Part shown: positions 1 through 6,117 of the stretch, in pieces
Numbering within the stretch: the first letter of the stretch is position 1
How the letters are laid out: the number at the start of each line of letters is the position of its first letter
Position numbers and translations under genes: made by a program
NCBI GenBank assembly: GCA_013290035.1
Contig: JABCYT010000122.1
Span: 1 to 8,216, forward strand
Origin: Alphaproteobacteria bacterium
GTDB taxonomy: Bacteria; Pseudomonadota; Alphaproteobacteria; Reyranellales; Reyranellaceae
Direction of reading: 5' to 3'
DNA: 8,216 nucleotides
The notes under the pieces: model-generated
Told to the model about the DNA's origin: nothing
Database searches by the model: none
What the model saw: only the letters and a program-made list of their open reading frames with translations

Positions 1-191
1 TCCATCTCGCGCGAGGTGGCGCCCGGCCACGTCGCCGACACCACCATCTGCTTGATGGTGAAAGGCGGGTCCTCGGCGCGGCCGAGACTGAAGAAGGCGT
101 AGGTGCCGGCCGCGACCAGCGCGATCATGAAGAAGACGGTGAGCGTGCTGTATTTCAGCGCCAGCGCCGAGAGGTTGCTGCGCGTGGTCAT
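1..191 (-). CDS. RND efflux pump inner-membrane transporter, N-terminal fragment (runs off left edge)
   Basis: This is the first 63 codons of an AcrB/MexF-type RND transporter, the proton-driven inner-membrane pump that passes substrates to a periplasmic adaptor and an outer-membrane channel. The start is ATG at 191, with a GGGGGAGA ribosome site (198-205) six bases upstream. Seen: a short cytoplasmic N-terminus, a first membrane helix at about residues 15-35, then the start of the periplasmic porter domain with RAEDPPFTIKQMVV at 39-52 and ATWPGATSREM at 53-63. The RAEDPPF and WPGA(T/S) motifs are characteristic of the family. The adaptor gene ends 26 bp upstream on the same strand, so the two are almost certainly one operon. 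The rest of the protein (normally over 1,000 residues) lies outside the window, so subtype and substrate cannot be judged. Confidence 0.9.
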   Translation of the reverse strand, partial: MTTRSNLSALALKYSTLTVFFMIALVAAGTYAFFSLGRAEDPPFTIKQMVVSATWPGATSREM

Positions 192-217
192 AGGCGGTCT
201 CCCCCGAAGGCGCGGCG

Positions 218-1363
218 CTAGCGCGCCGCCTGCTGCACCGGCTTCACCTTCTGCCCGGCCTCGAGCTTATGGACGCCGGCAACGGCGATCATCTCGCCGT
301 CCTTCACGCCGCCGGCGATGGCAGCCGTGTCGTCGCGCCAGCGCGCGATCGTGACCGGCCGCAGCGTCACGGTGCCGCTTTCCTTGTCGACGACCCACAC
401 CGCGGGCTGCGTGCCGCGTTGGAAGATGGCCGACAGGGGCACCTCGGCCACCGGCGCCGCATCCGGCCGCTCGAAGGCGAGCGTCGCGGTCATGCCGAGC
501 CCGATGAACTCCGGCGGCGCGATCACGCTGAAGCGCGCCGGATAGGTGCGCGTCATGGGGTCGGCGCTGGGCGAGAGCTCGCGCAGCTTGGCGGCATGGC
601 GATGGCCCGGGTCGGACCACAATTCGAAGCTCGCGACCTCGGCCTTGCGCACGGCCTTCAGCCGGTGCTCGGGAACGCCCACCAGGATTTCGAGCTCGTC
701 GGTGCGGGCGACCCGCACGACGCCCTGGCCCTGCGTCATGACCTGCCCGACCTCGGCCTGGACCGCGGTCACGACGCCCGGCGCATCGGCGCGCAGCTCG
801 GTATAGGCGAGGTTGTTCTCGGCCGAGGCGAGCTGGCTTTTGGCCTGCTCAACGCGCGCCAGCGTGGTCTGGGCGAGGGACTGGCGTTGCTCGAGCGTTT
901 GCGTGGTGAACGCTCCTGTGCCGCGCAGGTTGAGATAGCGCTCGTGGTCGGCCTTGGCGCGCACGTAATCGGCATCGGCGGAGGCGAGGGCAGCGCGCGC
1001 ATTGTCGACGGCCAGGCGGAAGTCGGCGGGATCGAGCTGGGCGATCAGGTCGCCCGGCTTGACGATGGTGCCGACATCGACGGTGCGGTTGGTGATCTTG
1101 CCGGTGACGCGGAAGCCGAGCGTGCTCTCGATGCGGGGAACCACCGTGCCGGCCAGCACCAGCGATTGGCTCTCCTGCTGATAGGCGATTTCCATGACCC
1201 GCGCCGGCCGCACGATGGGCTCACTCGCCGCCGCCCGGGAGGCGCTGGCCGGCATCCAGGAGAAGGCCGCGAAGCCCGCTGTCGCGATGGCACCGGCACC
1301 GACGACGATCGCCAGGGCCTTCAGGGGAAGCTTGCTCGGGGGCTGAATGAACGGGACACGCAT
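218..1363 (-). CDS. RND efflux periplasmic adaptor (membrane fusion protein, HlyD/AcrA family)
   Basis: Periplasmic adaptor of 381 residues that bridges an RND pump and an outer-membrane channel. Seen: a basic N-terminus and one hydrophobic segment at about 13-36 with no lipobox cysteine, so an uncleaved anchor or ordinary signal rather than a lipoprotein. The first half of the lipoyl-like domain is about 80-112 (GFRVTGKI, then VKPGDLIAQLD). An Ala/Gln/Glu-rich helical hairpin follows at about 113-186, then the second lipoyl half at 187-218 (LRADAPGVV), the beta-barrel at about 225-300 and a membrane-proximal domain to the end. Length is normal for the family. ATG at 1363 is preferred over an in-frame TTG at 1381 because AAGGA (1373-1377) is correctly placed for it. 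The RND pump follows after 26 bp. A TetR gene is divergent, and the shared control region carries large palindromes. Confidence 0.92.
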   Translation of the reverse strand: MRVPFIQPPSKLPLKALAIVVGAGAIATAGFAAFSWMPASASRAAASEPIVRPARVMEIAYQQESQSLVLAGTVVPRIESTLGFRVTGKITNRTVDVGTIVKPGDLIAQLDPADFRLAVDNARAALASADADYVRAKADHERYLNLRGTGAFTTQTLEQRQSLAQTTLARVEQAKSQLASAENNLAYTELRADAPGVVTAVQAEVGQVMTQGQGVVRVARTDELEILVGVPEHRLKAVRKAEVASFELWSDPGHRHAAKLRELSPSADPMTRTYPARFSVIAPPEFIGLGMTATLAFERPDAAPVAEVPLSAIFQRGTQPAVWVVDKESGTVTLRPVTIARWRDDTAAIAGGVKDGEMIAVAGVHKLEAGQKVKPVQQAAR

Positions 1364-1372
1364 GGCTAACCG

Positions 1373-1377
1373 TCCTT
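1373..1377 (-). promoter_or_regulatory. Ribosome binding site deciding the adaptor start
   Basis: The minus strand reads AAGGA nine bases before ATG at 1363. It lies inside the coding sequence that a TTG start at 1381 would require, so it argues for the shorter 381-residue product. Confidence 0.55.
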
Positions 1378-1383
1378 GCAAGG

Positions 1384-1418
1384 TTTACAATGTTCATAAC
1401 GCATATGAACAATGTTAA
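1384..1418. promoter_or_regulatory. Palindrome 1, likely TetR-family operator in divergent promoter region
   Basis: Inverted repeat centred on 1401. The inner arms TGTTCATA (1391-1398) and TATGAACA (1404-1411) are perfect, separated by five bases. Extending outward to 1384 and 1418 gives 13 of 15 complementary pairs. The same stretch contains a direct repeat ACAATGTT at 1387-1394 and 1409-1416. It is AT-rich compared with the flanking genes and sits between the divergent adaptor and TetR genes, where local TetR repressors normally bind. A possible minus-strand promoter lies on top of it (-35 TTGTTC at 1407-1412, 17-base spacer, -10 TGTAAA at 1384-1389), but the leader this implies is very short, so that promoter call is weak. 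Binding by the adjacent regulator is inference. Confidence 0.65.
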
Positions 1419-1419
1419 G

Positions 1420-1446
1420 TGAACGTTGATAAGTTATCGACGTTCA
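1420..1446. promoter_or_regulatory. Palindrome 2, second likely operator for the divergent TetR/efflux genes
   Basis: A 27-bp near-perfect palindrome centred on 1433: left arm TGAACGTTGATAA (1420-1432), a single central G, right arm TTATCGACGTTCA (1434-1446). Twelve of 13 pairs match; the exception is 1427/1439. The outer TGAAC/GTTCA half-sites also occur inside palindrome 1, suggesting one protein recognises both. It lies 28 bp upstream of the TetR start codon, a position suited to autorepression. No T-tract follows, so it is not a terminator. Confidence 0.7.
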
Positions 1447-1474
1447 GATAAGAGTCAAGGGGAAGGAGACAGTT

Positions 1475-2137
1475 TTGACCGTGTTTTCGACCATAGCCGT
1501 CGGAGGCCGCAAACGTCGGGGCGAGGGCCATACCCGCCGCGAGGAGATCCTCCATGCGGCCAAGGAGTTGTTCCTCGAGCAAGGCTACGACGCGACCACG
1601 ATCCGCCGCATTGCCGACCGGGTCGGCATTTCGGCGCCGGCGCTCTACCTCTACTTCAAGGACAAGGAAGCGCTGATGCTGGCGCTTTGCGATCAGACCT
1701 TCGGACATCTGATCGAGGCTATCGGCGAGATCGAAAAGACCGTCGACGACCCGATGGAGCGCGTGCGCCGCTTCGGCGAGGCCTATGCCCGCTTCGGCCT
1801 CAGCCATCCCGACGAGTACCGGTTGGTCTTCATGGGATCCAACATCCCGGAAGCCATGCGCAAGATCGGCCATCGTGCGCCGATCGACGATCCGACGCGG
1901 CCGGGCGTGGGCGGCGCGATCGTCTTCGGCCGCCTTGTCGCCATGCTGTCCCAGGTTGAGGCGTCTGGCACCAAGCTCAACTACCCGCCGGACACCTGCG
2001 CGGAGCTCTGCTGGATGGGTATCCACGGGCTGGTCGCGGCCTTCATCACCAAACCCGAATTCCCCTGGTCCAATCGTGAGCTGCTGATCTCGGCGAATCT
2101 GGACATTCACCTCAAGGGCATCGTCCGCAACGCCTAG
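1475..2137 (+). CDS. TetR/AcrR-family transcriptional regulator, probable repressor of the adjacent efflux genes
   Basis: One-component regulator of 220 residues. Seen: an N-terminal helix-turn-helix at about 22-68, with REEILHAAKELFLEQGYDAT followed by IRRIADRVGISAPALYLYFKDK, a classic TetR signature. The C-terminal half is a ligand/dimer domain containing CWMGIHGLVAAF at 179-190, which resembles the WHG-type TetR C-terminal domain. The start is TTG at 1475, supported by AAGGAG (1463-1468) six bases upstream; a GTG at 1481 is a less well spaced alternative. The gene diverges from the adaptor/RND operon across two palindromes, so control of those genes and of itself is the natural inference. 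The ligand is unknown. Its TAG stop overlaps the stop codon of the convergent PhyH-family gene. Confidence 0.92.
   Translation: MTVFSTIAVGGRKRRGEGHTRREEILHAAKELFLEQGYDATTIRRIADRVGISAPALYLYFKDKEALMLALCDQTFGHLIEAIGEIEKTVDDPMERVRRFGEAYARFGLSHPDEYRLVFMGSNIPEAMRKIGHRAPIDDPTRPGVGGAIVFGRLVAMLSQVEASGTKLNYPPDTCAELCWMGIHGLVAAFITKPEFPWSNRELLISANLDIHLKGIVRNA
2134..2137. other. Shared CTAG: overlapping stop codons of convergent genes
   Basis: The palindromic CTAG supplies TAG (2135-2137) to the plus-strand TetR gene and TAG (complement of 2134-2136) to the minus-strand PhyH gene. There is no intergenic space, so any terminator for either transcript must lie within the opposing gene. Confidence 0.95.
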
Positions 2138-2940
2138 ACGGTTTTCGGCCACGCCCTCGGAAACAGATCGCAGGTCATTGGCGCCCCGGCCGCGAGGTCG
2201 GGCTTGTAGGGGAACTGGAACGTGCCGGGCCGCGGGTCGTAGCGCGCGTCGCCGCCGGTATAGCGCAGCGACAGCCCGCGCCGGCGGGCGCCTGCCGTGT
2301 CGTTGCCCGGTGCGCCGTGGACGATCATGGCGTGGAACACCAGGCAATCGCCGGGCGCCATCGTCCACCATGTTATGTCGTACCGGGTCCGATCGGCGTC
2401 GATGTCGGGGATCGGCACGAGATCGCTGTCGGTGAACTTGATCTCGTGGCCCTTGCGGAAGGGCGTCGGCCGATAGTTGACGCCCCAGCGATGCGAGCCC
2501 GCGATGAACTCGACGGCGCCGTTGCTGCGATCGATGGCATCGAGCGCGATCCACACCGAGGCGATTTGCCAGCCCTTCACCGGCCAGTAGGGCTGGTCCT
2601 GATGCCATGGCGTCGGATGCGCCGTGCCGGGTTCCTTCACGAAGAGCTGGTCGTAGAAGAAATCAGCCGAGCCGGAGCCCATCAGGCGCGCGGCGATCGC
2701 AGGGGCAGGGGAGTCGAGCGCAGCGGCGTGGAACTCCGGATCATGCCGCCACATGTACATGTCGCCGAAGAACCTGCCGGGCGTGCTGCCCTCGGCGAAG
2801 TTCGTGGCATGCGGGCCGGGCGCGGCGAGATCGCGCTCGACCGCCGCACGCAGGCGCTCGACCCAGGCTGCATCGAATGCCTGGCGCAGGCAGACGACGC
2901 CATCGCGGTCGTAGGCGGCGACGTCGCTGTGCGTGATCAA
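2134..2940 (-). CDS. Phytanoyl-CoA dioxygenase (PhyH) family Fe(II)/2-oxoglutarate-dependent oxygenase
   Basis: Predicted non-heme iron oxygenase of 268 residues. The family uses 2-oxoglutarate and O2 to hydroxylate small molecules; the substrate here is unknown. Seen: the N-terminus matches the family opening (AAYDRDGVVCLRQAF). The facial-triad motif HxD is in TPWHQDQPYW (H113, D115), the distal histidine is in FHAMIVHGAPGN (H208), and arginines at 219-221 fit the 2-oxoglutarate-binding position about 11 residues later. All catalytic residues therefore appear present. I place the start at TTG 2940, which overlaps the upstream gene's TGA as TTGA and gives the expected N-terminus. A longer reading from 3054 would lie inside the neighbouring gene and looks non-homologous. 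The Shine-Dalgarno site is weak, so translational coupling to the upstream gene is likely. The 3' end overlaps the TetR stop. Confidence 0.9.
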   Translation of the reverse strand: MITHSDVAAYDRDGVVCLRQAFDAAWVERLRAAVERDLAAPGPHATNFAEGSTPGRFFGDMYMWRHDPEFHAAALDSPAPAIAARLMGSGSADFFYDQLFVKEPGTAHPTPWHQDQPYWPVKGWQIASVWIALDAIDRSNGAVEFIAGSHRWGVNYRPTPFRKGHEIKFTDSDLVPIPDIDADRTRYDITWWTMAPGDCLVFHAMIVHGAPGNDTAGARRRGLSLRYTGGDARYDPRPGTFQFPYKPDLAAGAPMTCDLFPRAWPKTV

Positions 2941-3239
2941 GCGTTCTGCAGGACGTGGACGGCGCGGTTGGCCACGAGATCCTTGTTCTTGGCGCCGTAG
3001 GCTTTCATGTGTTCCGAAGCACCATGGGCCTTGAGATGGTCCATGCTCTCCCACTTCTCGATGACGACGAGGGTATCGAGGCCGAACTTGGCGAATGCGC
3101 CGCCGTCGGTGTCGATCGTGGCGCCGTACTCGATGCAGCCTTTCTCGGCGTGCACCGCGGGCACGTTGGCCTTGAAATTCTTGAGTATCTCGTCGCGCTT
3201 GCCGGGCTTGGCGGTGATGATGGCGATGACGTGGATCAT
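2937..3239 (-). CDS. ABM-fold protein, putative quinol monooxygenase (YgiN-like)
   Basis: Small single-domain protein of 100 residues in the antibiotic biosynthesis monooxygenase (ABM) superfamily, a dimeric ferredoxin-like fold. Members act as cofactor-free quinone or polyketide oxygenases, heme-degrading enzymes, or have no known reaction. Seen: MIHVIAIITAKPGKRDEIL as the first strand and helix, then HAEKGCIEYGATID at 30-43, VVIEKWESMDHLKAH at 58-72 and a C-terminal strand. The GC.xY and E.W.S...L..H pattern is typical of YgiN-like members. The start is ATG 3239 with GGAGG (3245-3249) five bases upstream; a longer in-frame reading from 3272 would run into the upstream gene. It lies 22 bp after the amidohydrolase and overlaps the PhyH start as TTGA, so these three are probably co-transcribed. 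Exact reaction unknown. Confidence 0.85.
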   Translation of the reverse strand: MIHVIAIITAKPGKRDEILKNFKANVPAVHAEKGCIEYGATIDTDGGAFAKFGLDTLVVIEKWESMDHLKAHGASEHMKAYGAKNKDLVANRAVHVLQNA

Positions 3240-3261
3240 GGTCTCCTCCCGTTTCGAGAAA

Positions 3262-4947
3262 CTAAGCGGCACGCCCGTGACGTAGCAGACGTCCGGGCAG
3301 CTTGTCGTTGGCGGCGACGGCGTCCTTGCCGTCGCGGCGGATCAGCTTGCCGTTGACGATCACGGCGGTGATGCCGCTCGCCTCCGAGACCAGCCGGTCG
3401 GCGCCCGCCGGCAGGTCGTAGACGCGCTTCAGCGGGCCGGGGCCCACCGTCTTGGGATCGAACACCACGACGTCGGCCGGCCGGCCCTCGGCCAGCAGGC
3501 CGCGATCGGTAATGCCGAACATCTCGGCGGGCCGTTGTGTGAGGTTGTGCACGGCTTGCTCGATGGTGAAGGTCTTCTTGTCGCGCACCCAGTGGCCGAG
3601 CAGGTAGGTGGAATAGCACGCGTCGCAGAGCTGGCTGGCATGCGCGCCGGCGTCGGAGAGCGCGATGATCGTATGCGGATCGGTGATGAGTTCCGCCACT
3701 TCCTTTTCGTCGAAGTTCATCACGGCCATGCGGAAGCGCGCTTGCAGGTCGCTCGCAAGGGCGAGGTCGAGGGCAAGATCGACCGGATCCTTGCCGAGCC
3801 TGGCAGCGGCCTGGGCCAGCGGCTGCTCCTCGAGCTCCTTGGCCGATGGCGCCCAGGCAATGACCACGCGATCCCACCAGCGCTGGAACAACGGGGTCAC
3901 TTCGCTGCGCAGCTTCTCGCGCCACGCCGGATCGGCATAGGCGCGACGGCGCGTGCCCGGCGTCTTGGAATCCTTGATCGCGAGCTCGTTCATGAACTTC
4001 ATGACGTCGAAGATGAACGGCTCGGCGAAGGTGAATTCGAAATTGAGCGGCCGGCAGCTCACCTGCGGGATGACCAGCGCGCCGGACTTGCGTTGCTCGG
4101 CGGCGAGCTCGAGCTGCTTGCGATGCCCGCCCGGGCCATAGAGGTAGGACAGCAGCGCCGTCCAGGTGACGGGAACACCGTACTTCCGGCTGACCTCGGC
4201 CATGTGCCGGGTCGAGAATTCACGGCCGATGGTGATCTGCATCAGGCCGCGCTTCATGTCGCCCATGACCGACACCAGCGCATCCATCTCCTCGACGGTC
4301 GCCTGGCGGCTGGGCACGGGCTTGCCGGCATAGCCGTTGTGGCTGACCGAGACCGAGGAGCCGAAACCGATGGCGCCGGCCTCCATGGCTTCGCGCACCA
4401 GCGTCTTCATGGCGCCGATTTCGTCGGCCGTGGCGGCGCGCTCGGTCGATTCCTCGCCCATGACATACATTCTGAGCGGCGTGTGGCCGAACAGCGCCGC
4501 GACGTTGATCGCCGAGCCGCGCTTTTCCAGCGTGTCGAGATATTGCGGGAAGGCCTCGAACGGCCAGCTATCCCCCACGCCCGCCTGCAACGCATCGAGG
4601 CTCATGCCTTCGACCTTTTCCAGGGTCTGCAGGATCAGCTTGCGATGGATGGCCTTGGTCGGCGCGACGCCGAAGCCGCAATTGCCGATCACCGTGGTGG
4701 TGATTCCGTGCCACGGCGAGATGCTCAGCATGCGATCCCACAGGATCTGGGCGTCGTAGTGCGTGTGCACGTCGACAAAGCCCGGCGAGACCACCTTGCC
4801 GGTGGCGTCGATGGTCGTCGTCGCGGACCCGTCGACCTTACCCAGGGTCACGACCTTGCCGTCCTTGATGCCGAGGTCGCCCACGAAGCCAGGCTTGCCG
4901 GTGCCGTCGACGATCGTGCCGCCCGTGATCTTGAGGTCGTAGGTCAT
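3262..4947 (-). CDS. Amidohydrolase-superfamily protein, D-aminoacylase/N-acyl-D-amino-acid deacylase-like
   Basis: Predicted cytoplasmic metal-dependent hydrolase of 561 residues, like N-acyl-D-amino-acid deacylases. Seen: an N-terminal urease-type beta-sandwich segment (DLKITGGTIVDGTGKPG), then VSPGFVDVHTHYDAQ with H61 and H63. NCGFGVAPTK follows with C90, matching the bridging-cysteine region of D-aminoacylases, and ALSDAGAHAS carries D432, the usual catalytic aspartate. The end is a beta-sandwich return with GRPADVVVFDP at 488-498. The mid-protein zinc histidines of classical D-aminoacylases are not evident: the matching stretches read MQITIGREF (236-244) and GVPVTWTALL (257-266). It is also longer than classical enzymes (about 480 residues), so it probably belongs to a long subfamily and the substrate is uncertain. 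ATG 4947 has AGGAG (4954-4958) six bases upstream. It appears to be first gene of a three-gene operon. Confidence 0.88.
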   Translation of the reverse strand: MTYDLKITGGTIVDGTGKPGFVGDLGIKDGKVVTLGKVDGSATTTIDATGKVVSPGFVDVHTHYDAQILWDRMLSISPWHGITTTVIGNCGFGVAPTKAIHRKLILQTLEKVEGMSLDALQAGVGDSWPFEAFPQYLDTLEKRGSAINVAALFGHTPLRMYVMGEESTERAATADEIGAMKTLVREAMEAGAIGFGSSVSVSHNGYAGKPVPSRQATVEEMDALVSVMGDMKRGLMQITIGREFSTRHMAEVSRKYGVPVTWTALLSYLYGPGGHRKQLELAAEQRKSGALVIPQVSCRPLNFEFTFAEPFIFDVMKFMNELAIKDSKTPGTRRRAYADPAWREKLRSEVTPLFQRWWDRVVIAWAPSAKELEEQPLAQAAARLGKDPVDLALDLALASDLQARFRMAVMNFDEKEVAELITDPHTIIALSDAGAHASQLCDACYSTYLLGHWVRDKKTFTIEQAVHNLTQRPAEMFGITDRGLLAEGRPADVVVFDPKTVGPGPLKRVYDLPAGADRLVSEASGITAVIVNGKLIRRDGKDAVAANDKLPGRLLRHGRAA

Positions 4948-4970
4948 GGCTTGCTCCTGAACGCCTGTCC

Positions 4971-4976
4971 ATTATA
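4971..4976 (-). promoter_or_regulatory. Possible -10 element of the amidohydrolase operon
   Basis: The minus strand carries a perfect TATAAT 23 bases upstream of the amidohydrolase ATG, within the 57-bp divergent gap. It would give a leader of about 17 nt that includes the AGGAG site. The best -35 match is poor (TTCCTC at 18-base spacing, 4995-5000) and overlaps the ribosome site of the divergent dehydrogenase gene. An activator may be needed, or the match may be chance. Confidence 0.35.
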
Positions 4977-4992
4977 CGTCGTTCGGCGCCGC

Positions 4993-4998
4993 AGGAGG
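4993..4998 (+). promoter_or_regulatory. Strong ribosome binding site of the dehydrogenase gene
   Basis: AGGAGG six bases before ATG 5005. It decides the start: the same frame stays open far upstream (to before 3600), antisense to the amidohydrolase, and could mislead a gene caller into a large N-terminal extension. Confidence 0.85.
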
Positions 4999-5004
4999 AA
5001 ACAC

Positions 5005-6072
5005 ATGGCCAAGCACAAGATCGCTCTCATTCCGGGTGACGGAATCGGCAAGGAAACCGTCCCGGAGGGCGTGCGCGTGCTCGAAGCCGCGGCGCGGCGC
5101 TTCAACTTCCAGCTCGAATTCACCGATTTCGACTGGTCGTGCGATCGCCTGCTGCAGACCGGCAAGATGATGCCGGAAGACGGCATGGAGCAGCTCAAGG
5201 CGTTCGAAAGCATCTTCCTGGGCGCCGTCGGCTGGCCAGGCGTGCCCGACCACGTTTCGCTGTGGGGCCTGCTGATCCCGATCCGGCGTGACTTCGACGA
5301 GTACGTGAACCTGCGTCCCGTGCGCCTGTTCGAGGGCGTGCCGTCGCCGCTCGCCAACCGCAAGCCGGGCGACATCGACTTCTGGGTGGTGCGCGAGAAT
5401 ACCGAGGGCGAGTACAGCCAGCTCGGCGGCCGCATGTTCCAGGGCACGGAGAACGAGTTCGCCGTCCAGGAGGCTGTCTTCACGAGGAAGGGCGTCGATC
5501 GCGTGCTGAAGTTCGCCTTCGAGTTCGCGCGCACGACCAAGAAGAAGCACGTGACCTCGGCCACCAAGTCCAACGGCATCATCCACACCATGCCGTTCTG
5601 GGACGAGCGTTTCGCCGAGATGAAGAAGAACTATCCCGATATCCGGGCGGACCAGTACCACATCGACATCCTGACCGCGCATTTCGTGCGCAATCCCGAC
5701 TGGTTCGACGTCGTGGTCGGCTCCAACCTGTTCGGCGACATCCTGTCGGACCTGGGGCCGGCGCTCACCGGATCGATCGGCGTGGCGCCCTCGGGCAACA
5801 TCAATCCCGAGCGCAAGTTCCCCTCGATGTTCGAGCCGGTGCACGGCTCGGCGCCCGACATCGCCGGCAAATTCATCGCCAATCCGATCGGCCAGATCTG
5901 GTCAGGCGCCATGATGGTTCGCCATCTCGGCTATCCGCAGGCCGCCGAGGCGATCGAGCGGGCGATCGCCGCCTCTTTGGTCGAGGGCGGGCCGCGGACA
6001 CGCGATCTCGGCGGCAACGGCGATACCAAGACCGTGGGCGCGGCTATCGCGGAGCTCGTGAAGACGGTGTAG
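5005..6072 (+). CDS. Tartrate dehydrogenase / D-malate dehydrogenase family (beta-decarboxylating dehydrogenase)
   Basis: NAD- and Mn2+/Mg2+-dependent 2-hydroxyacid oxidative decarboxylase of 355 residues, in the isopropylmalate/isocitrate dehydrogenase superfamily. Seen: IALIPGDGIGKE at 6-17, SLWGLLIPIRRDFDEYVNLRPVRL with substrate arginines at 94/95 and 104, and R130 and Y137 in VVRENTEGEYSQLGG. Also present are K188 in TKSNGI, metal aspartates D221, D245 and D249 (GSNLFGDILSDL), and the NAD loop EPVHGSAPDIAGK at 277-289. The DHVSLWGLL-PIRR segment fits tartrate/D-malate dehydrogenases better than leucine-pathway isopropylmalate dehydrogenase; ttuC/dmlA-type enzymes have about 360 residues. 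Which acid it prefers cannot be settled by eye. It diverges from the amidohydrolase operon across 57 bp and ends at a strong hairpin terminator. A role in the same catabolic pathway is inference. Confidence 0.92.
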   Translation: MAKHKIALIPGDGIGKETVPEGVRVLEAAARRFNFQLEFTDFDWSCDRLLQTGKMMPEDGMEQLKAFESIFLGAVGWPGVPDHVSLWGLLIPIRRDFDEYVNLRPVRLFEGVPSPLANRKPGDIDFWVVRENTEGEYSQLGGRMFQGTENEFAVQEAVFTRKGVDRVLKFAFEFARTTKKKHVTSATKSNGIIHTMPFWDERFAEMKKNYPDIRADQYHIDILTAHFVRNPDWFDVVVGSNLFGDILSDLGPALTGSIGVAPSGNINPERKFPSMFEPVHGSAPDIAGKFIANPIGQIWSGAMMVRHLGYPQAAEAIERAIAASLVEGGPRTRDLGGNGDTKTVGAAIAELVKTV

Positions 6073-6076
6073 AGGC

Positions 6077-6110
6077 AAACGCCCGAAGGTTCCGACCTTC
6101 GGGCGTTTTT
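6077..6110 (+). terminator. Rho-independent terminator after the dehydrogenase gene
   Basis: Perfect 14-bp stem: AAACGCCCGAAGGT (6077-6090) pairs with ACCTTCGGGCGTTT (6095-6108) around a TCCG loop, followed by a T run to 6110. It begins four bases after the dehydrogenase stop. On the minus strand the stem is followed by only TTT, so termination of the convergent small-protein transcript from the other side would be weaker. Confidence 0.93.
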
Positions 6111-6117
6111 CATCGGG

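Noticed and set aside
269..1369. Plus-strand open frame of 366 codons antisense to the adaptor gene
   Set aside because: Its composition is typical of a GC-rich shadow, and the opposite strand encodes a full, well-ordered membrane fusion protein.
1415..2608. Minus-strand open frame of 397 codons antisense to the TetR gene and out of frame with the PhyH gene
   Set aside because: It crosses two confidently identified genes, has no domain of its own, and its translation is low-complexity and charge-rich.
2941..3054. N-terminal extension of the PhyH gene to a start at 3054
   Set aside because: It lies wholly inside the ABM gene, and its translation is Arg/Gln/Gly-rich without family resemblance. 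The TTG at 2940 in TTGA fits better.
4959..4984. GAACG and CGTTC arms in the amidohydrolase/dehydrogenase gap, echoing the TGAAC half-site at 1384-1446
   Set aside because: Only five bases per arm with a 16-base spacer, and no extension. This is too weak to claim that the TetR regulator also controls this promoter.
3535..5004. Long open frame antisense to the amidohydrolase and in frame with the dehydrogenase, giving an apparent 845-residue protein
   Set aside because: The upstream part is rich in Arg/Ala/Gly/His with no recognisable domain, a typical shadow of a GC-rich gene. A strong AGGAGG site and family alignment place the dehydrogenase start at 5005.
4972..5844. Minus-strand open frames antisense to the dehydrogenase gene
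   Set aside because: The translation is an Ala/Arg/His-rich shadow, while the plus strand shows every catalytic motif of the dehydrogenase.
5005..6072. Leucine-pathway isopropylmalate dehydrogenase (leuB)
   Set aside because: The superfamily is right, but the SLWGLL-PIRR and YVNLRPVRL segments fit tartrate/D-malate dehydrogenases better, and no leuA/leuCD genes are nearby.
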